DNA of 64,000 nucleotides from Eopsaltria australis (taxonomy: Eukaryota > Chordata > Aves > Passeriformes > Petroicidae), in NCBI GenBank assembly GCA_034509425.1, contig JAVTVJ010000032.1, positions 5,405,501 to 5,469,500 on the forward strand, in the 5' to 3' direction. Positions 23,633-38,522 of this stretch are shown here, in pieces. The translations under genes were made by a program, and so were the position numbers. Every line of letters starts with the position of its first letter. The stretch's first letter is position 1. The notes beneath the pieces are model-generated. The model had not been told where the DNA came from. It was given only the letters and a program-made list of their open reading frames with translations, and did no database searches.

Positions 23633-26600
23633 ATTTTAATCTTGCTATACAGATTATTTTAAAAATATTCATATCCCTCTGATAATTTAAAATTACTCTC
23701 TCTACTTCTCAAACATTTAAATTAAAACCTAAAATTTTCATACAAATATTCAAAGATATTTTCCCTTGCTTAGGAAAAGCTAGTGAGAAGGAATGTCCAG
23801 TTTTAATTCACTGTGCAGTCTACATCATTCAAAGTCAGTGCTATATTGGCAGGAGGAGAATTTCCCATCTTTCAGCCCTACCAGAGTAACTATGTCACCT
23901 TCCTTTGGACTTTGTATCAACCCACTTCTTTGTGTCACTGGTTTATTTCCCTGTGTTCCTGGAGCCTGGAAGTGTTGGAGCTGTATCTGCCTATTTCTCT
24001 GTGCTTTTATTTCGACATTGAATATATGAACTTAAGTCATGACTTCAAGAAGCCTCAGATTTATCTGACCATGGACAGTAAATGCAAACAACGGTAAGAG
24101 TAATGAAAAATAAGAAAGTTGGCCTGAGTAAAAGAATTACTCTCACCTGATAAGAGAGTCATAACAGGGATTAGCTGAATCTGGGACTTAGTTTAGATAG
24201 TTGTGACTGAAGAAGGTTGAGGCATTCTGGCTGCTTTCAAAATAAATATGTCGATCATCTGCTCTCATTGGCTGCCACTCCAGTTGGCTTACTTGAGTTT
24301 TTTAAAAGTAGCATGTCTGTTTGTTGTGCACCTGGTGCAATTCTATTTTTGGGCTACTATGAGGAATTTTATCAAGTACATAAATCATGCTGAGTACTGC
24401 AGTATTTTGAGCATGTGTATGTGCATGTAATTCTAACACATAGCCTCAAAGAAAAACCTTTGTCAGAATTATAGATCACTAGATATTCATTATTCACAAT
24501 TGTCTGTATTTCCATTCAAAACACTTTATTATCCTTTTAGTCTGATGCCGTTTTATAGACCACTGTGCAAGATTTCATGTTATGTAGCAGTTAATCTCAC
24601 CAAAAAAGGGAACAACCGGTTCTTTGTCTACCCAAATTCACACTGTTTGCTGTTCGATCTAATCAAAGAAAAATAAACACCATTTATTTTTATCCTACTA
24701 CTTGTCCTTCCAGTGTGCTCTCCAAATAGTAATACAATCCATATATAGCAGTGGGAAGTGAAAAAAAAGACCACATGCAGAAGAGGTTAAATTCCAGACT
24801 GGAACAACTTGTGATAGGAAACAATAATCTCCTCTAAAAGTAAATAAGAGAAACTCTACCATCTCCTATGGATATTTTGAAGGTCTGGCTGCCATGCATG
24901 AATGCTCAGATGTTGCTGTGATGGAGACCAGAAATGAGTGGTTAGATAAAAATCAGAGTCTATCCTTAGCTTTTTTTTCCCCCTAATTTGGTTTAAGCTT
25001 TGTCTATATGTTTGGTTTTTTTTCTCAAGTAACAAACTTGTAATGAGGTTCCTCCTAAAATTATGGTGACTTTAGGTAGGAAGTTTTCTGAAAGTATGAC
25101 AGGATGAACTTTCTAATCCCTGTCTTGAAAAGCGAATATTTAGATCCATCAGTATCTGTTTTCAATCCCTTACTTCCATGCCTTTCAATTGTAGTTGCCT
25201 AAGTAGAATTCTAATTCTTTCTTCTGTCTACAGAGAAAAAGATGTAATAGCTCATGCCTTCAGAGATAAATGTGTTTTTGTTGCTGTTGCCATGTTTTCA
25301 TCTCCTGTATAATTCTTTTATTTTCTTTTCTTTTTGTTTGTTTTTCTTAGCCTAATTCCCTATTCTCTTGTAGATTTGTACTTCAGATTTTAGCCAGAGG
25401 CATAAAGTGCTTCTCAGAAAGCCTCTTGAAACTTCTCAGTCCATTCCATGAAATCAGCATGAATGTTCTTTTCTCATGGGACTCCTAGAATAGATAAAAG
25501 CTTGTAAGGGCATCTACAAAGTGAAAAACCACAGAAGGGAAAAATACAATCAAGTTGACTACAACTCAGCCTGCCTTTTTACCATGGGTGAGAAAGACCA
25601 TCCTCTTATCACAGAATCAAAGCCTCAGTCCAGTTTTCACTGAAGACAGTCGAATGTTTTCACTGAGCTTGCCTCAGAGCTGCATCAGTGCCCAGCACTC
25701 ATCTGCAGTACTCAGCAATGAAGCAAACACTTATGTGCAGTCAGGCCATGGCAATACCCCAAATCACAGTTTCCTTCCCAGACCAAGCACTTCTGGCAAT
25801 GTTTTGTGCTCATATGATTCTTTCGGGCTTTTATTACTTTATCAAATCTCTAAGATTACAGGTTGTATTTTTCGGGATGCCATATGCACCATGCAGTCTA
25901 ACTCTAAGTAAAAGTAATTTCCACTTTCAAGTCAGGTTGATACACAACGGGAGAACTTACAAGAGTTTTGAGGTATGATTTACAAGCAGTATTATTTCTC
26001 TTTTTCTTTTCAGTCCCTGTTCTAAGTCAAAGTATTGCCATCTTATACAACTCCCTTAGGGCAAGACGGATGTTGAATTAATTTTATTTGGCCTTTTAGG
26101 ATCTGTCTCATTCTGTGGGAACCACCATTTGCACAAGCAACACCAAACATCAGCCACTTACTGTTAATACACGAAGCAGAACTAAAATTTATTGTCATTG
26201 TTAATAAAATGTATCTGCATTATTTACAAGCCTGTAAACATGGCCTTCATAAATAGGTAATAAGCTTTTCATGTCCCTGAACATAGTGTCATTAGACAAT
26301 GGTGTACAGAGGCAATCACACTTCTAACTCTAAGTCAGGTTTTGGTAGAAGTTCATGTACTTCAACCTCAACTGGGAACCTTTGAGGATCTGCTCACAGA
26401 GTATGGCATACACAAAAGCATTGCAGTACAATATACCTTTTAATGTCACTGTTCCCCTCCCCCTGCCCTGGAAAACCTTGCAAAGAGCCTTGGTTGTTTT
26501 GTTCACACATCCCCCTGACCTGGGCATGAAGGCTTCTTCATTGTTCTCACTTCAGGAGTCCCTGAGGTGCAGTTGATGAAGGGAAGTTAGGGAAGGTGTG

Positions 26601-28129
26601 TGTACGTCGTCTGTCTGCAGTAAGTTCTACAAGGAGCCTGGGCAGTGACTAAAGACATCCTGGAACAATAGTTCGAAGACTTGGATAGCAGAAATCTCAG
26701 GGAGGGAATTTCTGTTTGGGAAAATTCATCCCATCTCATTTTAGTTACTTTACTGAAATACTTGAATCATAATGCGGGTTCTTAACGCTTCCCCTAATGG
26801 TATCTCCAGAAAGGAATTAATATCTCAATAGGGCAAAACAGACACCTCTAGAGGGCTGTCTCCCTCCACTTTCCCTACATGGACCATGGGGAGCTAAGAT
26901 TTCAGTGGAGGTGCTTCATTTAGATGCCTTCATCCAGACACTAAACTACTTTGAGTTTGGTACATGGAGGAAATTACTCAGATGTTGAACTTAGTAATTT
27001 GCAGGAGATTTAGGAAAAACTTCTGCTCTCTTTCAGCAAACCAAAAGTGCATCTTCAAACACAGGGAAGAATGAGGCTTCCTTCACCCATTCCTTATAGT
27101 AAGTGATGAAGAAACATATTTTTGCTCAACACTGAAGCAAATCAATATCTGGTCTGGCATGGTTTAGTTCAAATCTTTCTCTCTTTAGAATTTGTACAAC
27201 AACTGCCATGCAGCACATTCAGCAGAATAGAAAAATATGGAGAGAATGTGCCTGGGGAGAGGAGACAGGGGTTGTTTATGCACTTGAGTACACACTGTAT
27301 GCACTGTTACATACACCACCATTGACTGTCGCTCCTGTAGGAAAAGTGAATCACCATTTGTGCTCAGCAACACAGTGCTTCAGAAGAAAAACCCAAAGTT
27401 TTGTTTGCTTTATTTTTTTTTTCATTCCATTGGCTAAAGAAACTATGTAAAATATTGTCTAACGTACAATATTGTAGTATTTTCTACCCTGTAAAGTTAT
27501 AGGTTTTTGTCATCCATTCAGTGAGTCCTAACTGTCTGAAATCTCTCTGACAGAAACTTCCCTGCTCCCCTACCCTTTCTGCCAGTTTGCCAGATATAAA
27601 TCTTTTCAAAATAGCATCTCTCTCCACCTCCACTACCCACAAAATCTCTTTCTATGATGCCATAATTATAAAAATTAATGCATAGATAAGGAAGAACTGA
27701 ATTCAGGTGCCATTCACTCTGTAAAACTAAGTAGGCAACATGTTAGTTTTCACCATGTTCAGGGCTTCCAGAACAATCCCAGCAATCATGAATCTATTTA
27801 AATTCCTTTAAATTTATCACTTTAACCTTTCAAGACCTCCTACTAGCAATTGACAAACTACTTTCAGCAGCAAATTAACTGCATTTGCAGCTCTTTGCTG
27901 GCTTTTGGTTCAGAGGTTAGTAAACACTTTCATGTCATATGCAGGATATACACTTATTTAGATATATGTTAGAGAGTTTTCAAAGTAACTGCATTGAATG
28001 GAGTTAAATGCATGTATTCTAGGATGTTTCTGAAATCATAAGAATTCTCAGTAGCGAAGCCTGAAAAACCTGGTGCTGCCTCTGTAGTTTAGCTTTGGTT
28101 CAATTCTCTGCTGCTAAGATTTCTGCTCT
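23633..28129. other. Non-coding stretch, no gene recognised
   Basis: AT-rich sequence with no open frame longer than about 120 codons and no recognisable repeat or RNA gene. The longest frames (25555-25911 and 25688-25978) overlap each other and have no recognisable domain. Confidence 0.4.
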
Positions 28130-28420
28130 GCCAGGTGCTGCTTGGGGCACACTGAGCCAGGGCTGAAGTTCCGTCCCAGCCTCAACCCACCCTCAGGAAG
28201 GTGCCTGATGCTCAGGGCTGGGGCTGCCCCTGGTGTCCCTGGCTGCCCTGCTGCTGGCTGGGGTTGTGGGACAGCCCTGGCTGACAAGGCCTTGCCCTGC
28301 CACCCACCCAGCTCAGGGAGCCACCTCTGCCCCCACCATCCCAACCCCAGAGAGCAGCCAGTCCTTTCCTTCTGGAGAGGGGCATTATCTCTGCATGGGA
28401 GGGGCTGAAAATACACCCTG
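28130..28420. other. GC-rich, CpG-poor block
   Basis: A sharply bounded GC-rich segment rich in CTGCC, GGCTG and CCACC words and nearly free of CpG. Open frames occur on both strands (for example 111 residues on minus, 28114-28449) without domains. It resembles the block at 18.85 kb in composition. It may be an old CpG-decayed repeat or island, which I cannot resolve. Confidence 0.4.
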
Positions 28421-31400
28421 GTTTTCTTGAGAACATAAAACCAAAACAAACTTTATTTGTAAGGACATCTGAGGATTTTCCTCAACATATTCCTTTCTGC
28501 AAGGCTACTGCATGCTATAACCAGTCTTTAGCTATCATTGTTCCACAACAGGTCAAAACAAAGAAAATCAGTGTCACAGCTCAACTTACACTAAGTGTTA
28601 GGGCAATTTATATGCTGTAAGATTTACTAGAAATGTTGAGATGGCTGCTGAGCAGGGCTATTCCATCTCTGTTAAAGTATGGCCATTTCACATGGCTAAA
28701 TGGGCACTGGAAATCAGCTGCTTTGAAGACAATAATCTGTGAGTTTTCACTGAATTCTGTTGTTCAAAAGTCCAAAAGTAAAATGTCATTAAAGGGCATT
28801 GTTATGAGGAGTGGATGTGCCCAGGAACAGGGCACACTCATGCACTCACTCACCCACAGGCGAGAAAACATAACTGGTAAAGGAGTGTCACTGGAAAACC
28901 AAGAAGGAAGGGAAGACACATGAATATTTTGGTTGGCAAATGTCATTTTGCACAGCATAAGTTCTTGTCAGACCTAGGATTTTGTATCAAAAGTGCTTTG
29001 GATCTTGATGAGCTGCACAGCTGGAACAAGTAGAATTACCACATTGTTAATAGCTCAAGGTCTCCTTCCTCTCTGTAGCTCTCACAATGGGTCACCGATA
29101 AGAGCTAGGATGTTTGTTTTGGTTAGTGGGTTTGGGTTTTTTCCCCCAGTTGTAGCCATTTGATAAAACCACAGCACTATTTCCCTCCTCCTGTGTCCCT
29201 GACACACTACAAAACAACGACAAGGGAGAAGGCAGAACAAAATAGCAGATGATAAAAATGTGAGATGGTCACAGTGGTGCAGTGGGAGCCCAGAAGTTCA
29301 GAGGTATAGAAGAGCAGTGCAATACTCTGGGAGAAGAGAATACATTAATTATAGGGACAGTTTTATTTATCCAGTCTCATGTTCTCATACAGTTTTTATT
29401 GATCATAGAAGAGTTTAGCATACCAGCAGGAATGCTTTTTTGTATCCCCTGTGTACTACTAAAAACCCAGAGATATTTTACAGTCATTGGGGTCAACAGA
29501 ATTTATTTCTTACATGTAGTCCCATTGCAATACCCAATTTTTAGCAGTTCTTGTTGCCGTTAATGTTTCTACTGATAAATGCATATAAACAGCAGTTCAC
29601 AAAACTCCAATGGATTAGTTTGAACTTCATCCTAAGTTCAATAAACCAAGGATACAGACACATCAAGACAGTTTTAATGTCTCATCAAAAATATTGATCA
29701 TTGCACTGTTTTTTTTTATCAAGTCTTCAGCAAAACCAAAACCTCTTTCTCTCTTTTTCTTTTTTCCCATCCAAAGGAGTAGACAGAGGGTTCTTAACTA
29801 TAAAGTAGAAAATATGGAAAATTCATAGTAAATATCCTTTTTCTTTTCTCTCAAACAGGAAAGCAGTTAATCTTTGCTTTTTGCTTACCAGACGTATGCC
29901 CCTGTATAAGATTTTGGCCCTGACTTCTGTCACACAGTCGTTACTCAAAACATTGGAACTGCACTTCTTGGTTAAAACACTTATTACCTGAGGAAAGAAT
30001 CTTATTTCTAATCACTGCCCCAGTATCAGTGCTTCTAAAAATAACCTTCTTGTCTCCAGTCTCGGCTGTATTCTTCCAGTGTGGTTATTGAGAATCACTG
30101 AACCTGAAATATGGTTATTGCCTGTCTCATTAGGTCAGTCTCACACTTAATTATTGAATGCAAGTTGTGTTGACATTGCAAAGTTAGGCAGTTTGTCTCT
30201 GCATTGGTTCTCTTGGTAAATCCTGAACCTTGTGCTTCTGCTGACAGAACACACAGCCTGTTTTTATCCACTCCCTAACAGTTTCAGTTTATTTGAGCCA
30301 TGTGGAGAAATAGTGGATTTCTTTTTATCTTTCTCACTTATGTCCAGAATTTCCTGCTTGACTTCACTGGCTTATTGTAGCTCTCCTTCAAAAAAATGAC
30401 AGGACGTACATTGAGATTAGGAGCCAAAATGGTCTTCAGCTTTCCTCAGAGAGAAACAAGCCTAAAATAACATCAATTTTGAGCATTTTTTATAGCTAAT
30501 ATAATTTAACAAAAGCTGTTACAAAATGAATGTGATGACCTCTACATTTCCGAACAGGTCATTTGGATTTAGTACTGCTGTAAATATAAAGATACTGTTC
30601 AGTGCTGCTGCCAACATTTCCACGAACTCAAGACACTTTAACAGTCCCTGGCACAGACGCCATTAGTACCAAGCAGGCTGTATCTTCTCTCACAAGTGTG
30701 AGGTCTGACAACTTCAGGGTGCCAATTCTACAGTTCTTCTATCAACTTGTGTACCAAACATACTGGCAGTCTGGGTGTAACTCTTCCCCTTAGTTGTCTG
30801 TGAACACAAGCTTGTTTTATCAAAACATCATCTTGAGGTTAAGTTTCAACACTCAAGGGACAGGATAATTTAGAAGGATTTGCCATTCACTGAATGCTAT
30901 AATGACAATATCAGTACTTAGCTTGGCAAAGCTTTGTCATCATAAAATCCCAAGAATGTACTCTTCCACAGTCACCTGCAGCCTTTCAGGCAGGTGCCTG
31001 GTCTGTGCAAACAGCTCCATAGATCTCCATAGAAAAACTGATGATCCTTATCCATTTAGATTGTTTTCTGGTTCATTTCATAGAATTTTTTTACCCTGAT
31101 AGTAAAAAATTATTTGGTGAACTCTCCAACAAATAGGTCCTAACCTTCTATGGACAGTTGTTGTGCTCTATATCAAATTGCAAGGATTTTGCTAAAGGTC
31201 TTGTCTTCTGTTTGTGTTCTCACAGAATGTCAACAAATTGCTACCAACTAAAGTAAAATGATCTGGCTGAGACTGTGCTAATAACTTAATCCAGATCCTC
31301 AAGTGTTTTCAGCCTTACTGAAGCCCTGTTAAAAACACAAATGTTTAAGTACTTGCAAGACCATGGGTTCACCTTGCAGGTCATATATACAAAAATTACC

Positions 31401-31685
31401 TCAGGGCTGCTCTGTTCCTCACAAACATGGAAGATGGAAGGTAGAAGTCAGAAAATATGTATTCAAAACTGTATCATAGGAAGGCAAAAATTTGACCATA
31501 ACTAGTAACTCTACGCCTTCCTAAGCCAAACCATCAGAGAAATGTAACAGAAAAGGTCCCAAACATTATTTAAGATGAAAAACTGGGCTAAGGAAGAGAG
31601 GAGATAGCCATGTATGAAAGGCTGTGCTGCATAAAAGGACAGCAGCAGGCAATTCCAAAATGAAGCAATGGAGCTGCTGCCTTAA
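28421..31685. other. Non-coding stretch, no gene recognised
   Basis: AT-rich sequence with many stops in all frames and no recognised repeat, RNA gene or exon. Confidence 0.4.
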
Positions 31686-31689
31686 GTCA

Positions 31690-32115
31690 GGTAGCATAAG
31701 TCAGGTTGCGCAAATCTTATGAGGAGCAGCTGAGGCAGCTGGGGTTGTTTAGCTTGCAGAAGAGGAGGATCAAGGGTGATCTTATTGCTCCCTACAACTA
31801 CCTGAAAGGAGGGTGTAGCCAGTTAGGGGTTGGCCTCTTGTCCCAGACAACTAGTGACAGGACAAGAGGAAATGTTGTCAAGCTGTGAGAGGGACACTCA
31901 GGTTGGATACTAGAAGGAATTTCTTCACGGAACAGGTGATTAGACATTGAAACAGGCTGCCTGTGGAGGTTGTAGTCACTGTCCCTGGAGGTGTTTAAGG
32001 AAAGACTGTACATGGCACTCAGTACCATGGTCTAGTTGACAAGGTAGTGTTTAGTCACAGGTTGGACTCGATGAGGTCTCAGAGATCTTTTCCAGCCTAA
32101 TTGCTTCTGTGATCA
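31690..32115 (+). mobile_element. CR1 LINE, 3' part with end of ORF2
   Basis: One plus frame (31706-31888) reads [17 protein letters not shown], then a [13 protein letters not shown] segment and a [15 protein letters not shown] segment. This is the well-known C-terminal part of CR1 ORF2. The DNA continues through the ORF2 end ('aggaatttcttcacgg', 'ctgtccctggaggtgtttaag') to the 3' UTR ('ggttggactcgatgaggtct') and ends near 32,115 at 'gcttctgtgatcatt'. It is 5'-truncated and no longer open. Confidence 0.93.
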
Positions 32116-35100
32116 TTCATTTTTGTATGAGGCAGGGGGAAGAGTGACCTCAGTGGCTGCAGGTCATATGAGTAGAAGGGACTGAGGGTGAGCAGAATGT
32201 CCAGCCTGTTAGAGCCAGCTTATCCAAGAGAAAAAGGGTTTTAGAGAATAGGTGGACCGTGCTGATGGGACAGAACTTTAAAACAGGAGAAACCAATATA
32301 GTTTTTATTGCTTCACTTGCTGCTTCTCTGGGTCTCACTTCTACCCCCCTAAATAAAGTAGTACATTCATGACTAAAACTATAGAGATTGCTGTCTTCCT
32401 TTCTCTCAAAGAGGAAAGGTGCCACAGGGTAGGAGTGGTGGATGAGCAGTGCAAGGACCACCCTGTCCTGCCATCCCACTGACCATCCCTGAGGGAGTGT
32501 CCCGTGGGATCTAGAAAGCCCAGCTCATGGGCAGACACAGGCTGTGATGAGTCTGTGGGATCTCTATCCCAAATCCATGGGTGAAGTGCAGCTGCAGCCA
32601 GCATTGCTGTGTGCAGGAAGTCATTTGTCTACAGGATAATGTCACTTGCCAGCAGTCTGCTCTGAAATGTGTGTGTGTGTGTATTCAGGCCATGAAGTGT
32701 TTTATGCATTGATTTTTTTATTTAATTATGACAAATACAGCCTTAGATCTTGCTTTCCAGGGTGATTTGTTTTGATGACTTCACGTATTGGTCTTCACTG
32801 CTTACCCCATGGTGGGAAAATGGGAGCTGTCACTTCAGCTTCATACCCAGAGCTGGGTGCCTTAAATTGGCCTAAATCTTTAGACATGACACTTTATCTG
32901 TCCTGAAGCAGAACAGACACGTTCTGTGATGATGCATCTCCTCTGTGTGCAGCAAAAGTCCCTTTGCAGACAATTCTTTCTTAGGAAATCCCCTTCTACG
33001 TGATTCCATGTCAGCATGCACTGAATCCCATAAAGTGAATGTGCTTGACTTTGAGTAGACATCTCTCACAGAATTCAGAAGATGCAGGCCTTGTTCTTTG
33101 TCAAAATGCAAGCCCCTCCACAAGACAAGAGGTAGATGGTTACAAGTTGGGACAGACAGCCAGCTCATGTTGGATGGCAGCTGGTGGCAATCAATGTTGC
33201 TCTGTAGTAACTGTGTTACTTCAGGGGTTTTTACCTTACTCTGCATGCTAAGTAGCTTGTTCTTTCACTGAGGGGTAAGAAACCTCAAATTACCTCATGC
33301 ACCCACAGCCTGCATAAGCACCACATTCTCTAATTACATGTTGTGCTTAAAAGTGTTAGTTTTTATCAGTTTTTAATTTGCTACATTACAATTTCACTGA
33401 ATGTCCCCGTAGTCTTGTGCTGAGCCAGGGAACAGAGCTGTCTCAACAAAGGTTTTTATCTATCTTGCCTGAACTATTCCTTACTTTAACTACTATTATC
33501 ATGTTCTCTTTTAAATGTCTGCTTTGTGAAATGAACTCTCCCAATCACTTCAATCTATTCATGCATGGGTTTTCTGTATTCCTAATCATTCCTGTTGCCT
33601 TCCTCTCAATATCCACAACCTCTGTTTTGCACTGTGTTCTGTTGGCAGATGGTGAAAGTACTGTTGCAACTTGTTTGCTTTTAATGGAATGGGTACATAG
33701 TATTTTGTGTGTGTGTTTTTTCTCAATGCACAGGCAATATAAGGACAGGTTTTGATTCAGAATATAGTTGCATACTGAAAAAAGGCCTTCACTTGAGCTG
33801 TCCCTAGCGGCAAACAGGTGTCCTTCCTGAATAAGAGTTCCAAATAATTCCATGTTTCCCTTCACACGTGTGTTATCTAGCGACATTGAGCTTAATCCGA
33901 CATTGTGCTATTTGTTTACCTCACTAGGGTAAGTCCCTCTGATGTTCCTAGGGGTCTTTTCAGGATTTGCCCAGCCTTCATAGCCATCACAGCATGTGGC
34001 TTACAGCCAAGTCTGTAATCTGAGGAACTCTTTAAGCCAAAATAAGCTTTCACTAGTCCCCAGCTGCTCGCTCGCTGCTGTATGGAGCTGTACGTGTTTG
34101 TGTGGTTACGCCATGAGCCAGGATGGGTTACAGGCCCGGCTGAGGGCTGACACCAACCTGAGCCAATGTCCTGTCCCAGCGAGCACAGAGCTGGGCAAGC
34201 AGCTGTGTCCGCAGAAGCATGGCAGCAGGGCAGAGGTGGGAATGAGCCACAGGGAGTGGGGGAGACTGGGGACCCCTTCTTTCAGTGCAGTGCTTTCTTA
34301 AACTGTCAAGCAATCTGTGATTTACAGCCTTGTTCAAGAATGGTAAATTGTGTTAGAACAAGCTTCATGTGGAAGTATCTGTAATGAACACACAGCCTGA
34401 GGAAACCTAGGCTGAACACCTCAGCTAAAGCCCCTGCTGCAGGGGGCTTTGCTATGTGTGCCTCGCTGTGCCCCAGAATTCCCCTTCCTGGAATCTCATC
34501 AGAAGGGAGATTTCCAGAGCTTTCATCCAAATTTTGGTATGAGATACTGTTGAAAAGCAGAGCTGGGGTGTTGCAATAAAGATCAAATTGGATTGGTTTG
34601 GTATATATCAAACATCAGATACATAGCTGAGGCTATTAGGAACTTCCAACAATAGGCAGACGAAGAATCATTAGCCTTGAAAACCTAGAGGATGAGATTA
34701 CAAACACACAGGCCAATAAATCACACAGGTCAGTTTTGCAAAAGCTGATGTGGTACAGCAGCAATTTGTTTATGCTGTGACAGGTCAGTTGGATCAGTGT
34801 CAAATCTTCTTTGGGATAAAAGGTTTTGGTTTTAATGCATAGTCTTTCCCAAATGGCTTCTATGTAGCCTTTATCCAACACCTCTGGTCAATTTCAGGAT
34901 TACAAATAGAAAATCTAAAATAGATGAAACTGCTAAAACAGAAGTATTGCAGGATTAGCTCGAGATGCAGATTTGCAATTGAAAGACTTCCAGAGTAAAG
35001 CAGCATTACATGATTTAAGTTCAATCCTATCCCAATAATTTTTAAATGTTTCTAGTATATTTTTATAGCCTCAGCTTTAATCACATCTCCTTTTGAGAGA

Positions 35101-38100
35101 AGATTCCTTAAACCATGTCTTTCTAAGGGGAACCTCAGGGCTGACGTGATCTTTTTATTACCTTTTCTAAAACCTTGACAAAAACTGTTGAATCACAGAA
35201 AGGGCGATAAAGTTGCGAAGCATGGCACAGATAGAGAACCTCATGCTTATGATGAATGTAGCACTTCTTCAACTGCTGTGAATTGATTTGATACCACAAA
35301 GTACTACATTTTTGAAAGTCTTCCCTGCAATAATGCCCCAAATATTTGTAGCATAAAAAGAAGATTTATTAATGCAACAACGAAAATAAGAAACTGCAAT
35401 TGAGGCAAAGAAGAGTTGATATCAGTCTACTGCACATCAAGCAAAAGATAACATGGCTACATCAAAAAATTATGTTTTGACAGAGGTGTAAGCAGTATTT
35501 TAGGCTTTGTGCCATCTGTCCTTTTGTCCTAGTTTACTCTGGACTTGTCACTACCAACATATAGGCAGACACCTAATCTAAGTCCTTTCCTTCTTCCTGT
35601 GCTTGCTTTCTACTGGTACAACTCAGACCACCATTCCTTTTGTTCTCCACATATTACACATCATAATTTCAAGTGTAATCTGTCAATAGGTGGATCACAA
35701 AATGGTTTTCCAAACTGCCTCTATACTTCATTAAAAATAAAAAAAAATCAAATTTGGCATAATCTCAACTTTTTTTTCTTTTTTTTAGTTCACGTTTGGG
35801 TAGGAAAAGAAGTTTTGATAGTGAAGAGTTATCTTTTACTTGGGATTTTTTCTTTTAGTGGTGGTCTCTGCTGCTGTCAACCAAAAGGGTGGTAATTAGT
35901 GTCTCCTACTGTTTACGCCTGCTGCCATCTACAACGATGAGCTATTATTATTCTGTCTGCTAATACTTGGAAAGGATATCAGTTGGACAGCTAATCCAAA
36001 ATACAGCAAATAAAGATCATTGTCACAAATGCCTGAAATGGAGACATTGTTACAGATGTTAGAAATGAAAGGATTTCATTATACTGAATCATTCAGTCCA
36101 TCTGCCAAGACTGTGCTTTGCTGCGCAGTCTCTAATGCCTCACATAAGTGCTAGAATACTGTAAGTATTAAACAGATCATTCTCTTGGAAATACATTGTT
36201 TTCACCTGAAAAACTTTCCCATAATTATGGTGCTAGGTAGATCTTATCTTGAACAGTAGTTCAGTTCAGTGGGGCTTTATGGCAGTGTGCTGGTCTTCCT
36301 GCTCATTTCCAGTCACTGGCCTGAAGTCACTGTGAGGCAATTTCTAGATTAGAAAGGCTTTCTGTGGAGAACTAGACTGCAAAACAGCCTAGAATATACT
36401 GTTGGGGGTTTAATTCTTATTTTTTTCTTTATGTTTTTGTTTTGTTTTGTTTCTTGTTAAGGAGTTAAGCATTTGAAAAGAAGTCCCCACCTTTGTGAAA
36501 ACTGTGAAACTGCAATTCTTCATCTCTATATGGTTTCTTCACAGGGACATGTGTTTCAGATGAACATGGTACATTCACTGTTATGCTTGTGTTCGGTGGT
36601 AGAAATCCAGAAGACAAGGACCACTAGAAGGTTCCAGCATCTGGATTTCAGTTTGTTTGGCATGTACTGCCTTTGGCAATAGGAAGGCAGAGAAGCCGCC
36701 ATCTTCGGCAATTTGGAAAAAGGTGTCTCCAAGCCACCTGGAGTGCTGCATACATCACCCTGCTGAGTGATATGATCCAACAACACTCCTTATACTTGAC
36801 CATGAGTGACATGGGATCCCCTGCACTCTTTCTTATTTCCAGTTCTCTGCTGTGAGTATATGTCTCAGAAGCCACGCTTCACAGAAATTATGTGGAAACC
36901 ACCTGGCAATCCTCCTCTTGCAGGTGGTACAGGACCCCCTCCACCTCCCACTAAGTGTTCTTTTACTATTTCTCATTGCCTTCATCCCTTTGAGAAAATC
37001 TTCCTGTATGTTACTGACATCTGCTGCAATCGATACCTGGTGCTAAGCAAAAGTTGGACACTCACAGAAAGTGTCACCAATGCATCTTGCTGATTAAAAT
37101 CCATAAGCACCAAACAATATTGCAGTATTTAAAATAAATTTTAATTCTTGACTACAAGTCCTTCAAGTCTGGCACTCTATAGAGTCTTAAACTTTTTTCT
37201 TGCTTCCTGTAAATAAATCTGACTGCAAAAATAGTTTAATTACCTCATTACATGTATGGGAGAAAACCTCAGCATTTTCTTATGTAAAGTCATGAATGAC
37301 AGCAGCTGAAAGTTAAATCTATTTGATCATTCATCCTTTCAAGTCATCTCCTTAACTAGATAGAAAAGTTTCAGTGGGGTGTTAAAATGTTGAATGTATG
37401 TGGGAGGGATCTACACTTTACAATGCTGGGGACCAGGAAATTGTGTTGTTCACACTGCATGTGTAAAAAGTAAGGAAGTGCTTTCTTACAGTGCTCACTT
37501 TTACAGTTTCCTACTAAATGCATTCTTACAGTTGGTAAAGTATTGATTAAAAAAAATAGAGGGTTTGAGAAGATACTTCACTCTAAGTATCATATTCAAT
37601 TCATGTATCTTGGATAATTGACTTGTAGCTCAGTTTTAGATGCCTGTTGAATAACCATTCCCAAAGTAAGGAGCAAGGTTCTTTAAGAAGTTAAGGGGTA
37701 GAGGTCTTCAGAGACACCCATCTCTTTTTCTTTTTAGGTACCTTGGAGAACCAGCCTTCTTAAAATAAGTGTTTAAGTACTAAAATGTAGCACTTGTTGT
37801 AGGCAGACTGTATTGCAGATTCACTAACCACACTGTTGATTTTTTTCCAGCAGTGCAATTCTTTAAACTGTGATTGCTGTAATCTGAAATAATAATGCAG
37901 TATGCTGTTTGTTGTACCTTTTTTGTAGTGGTTCCTCCTTGCAGTCTACATTTGTTTAATGGAGAAGCTCAAAAGGTAATACACTGCTCCTGCTGATCAA
38001 AGACATAAATGAGCTGTTTTCTCTTCTGGCTTATTCAATGTATGCAAATATCTCTTCCTTTTCCCTCACCTCTCTGTCTTCCCGTTGTTTCCTTGTTTTA

Positions 38101-38516
38101 GATATGTTTACTGCCACTATACATTTTTAATGAGGTGTCCATAGCTGCTTTCCTAAGAAACTATTGATTCTGTCTGTGCCTGTCAGTCAGTCTGTTTCAG
38201 TCCTCTCTAAACTCAGTATCTTTTGAAGCCATGGCTCCAGTTCAGCTGAATTGTCAAAGGGATTAAAAGTTGATGTTTTTGTGAGTTTTAAGGAGCTAAA
38301 AGCTTTGCTAGGTAGGCAAGAACATCAGCAGGCCACTGTTGGAGAGGCTCCAGCATGACTTTGATCTGTTCAGCTTTCCCTTTAACCAACGAGCACGTGT
38401 GTTCTGGCCTGCTGGTCAGAATCCACACAGCTTGGAACAAATCCAAGCACATGATATGAATCACATTCCCCGACAGTCACCCTTTTGCTAGACTAAGCAA
38501 TCCAAGGCCTTTTAGT
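32116..38516. other. Non-coding stretch to the left of the provirus
   Basis: AT-rich sequence without a recognised gene. A small TG repeat lies at 32668-32682. A GC-richer patch with some CpG occurs at about 34,030-34,280, and its open frames on both strands have no domains. The last six bases before the provirus (38517-38522) are one copy of its target-site duplication. Confidence 0.4.
32668..32682. repeat. Short (TG)n microsatellite
   Basis: About seven TG units in a row. Confidence 0.85.
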
Positions 38517-38522
38517 TTACTC
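38517..38522. repeat. Target-site duplication, left copy
   Basis: The hexamer TTACTC directly abuts the left LTR. The same hexamer follows the right LTR at 46342-46347. A 6-bp duplication fits alpha- and betaretrovirus-type integrases. Confidence 0.93.

Noticed and set aside
33378..33755. 125-residue plus-strand frame with hydrophobic segments
   Set aside because: Hydrophobicity follows from T-rich DNA, an opposite-strand frame of similar length overlaps it, and no family is recognised.
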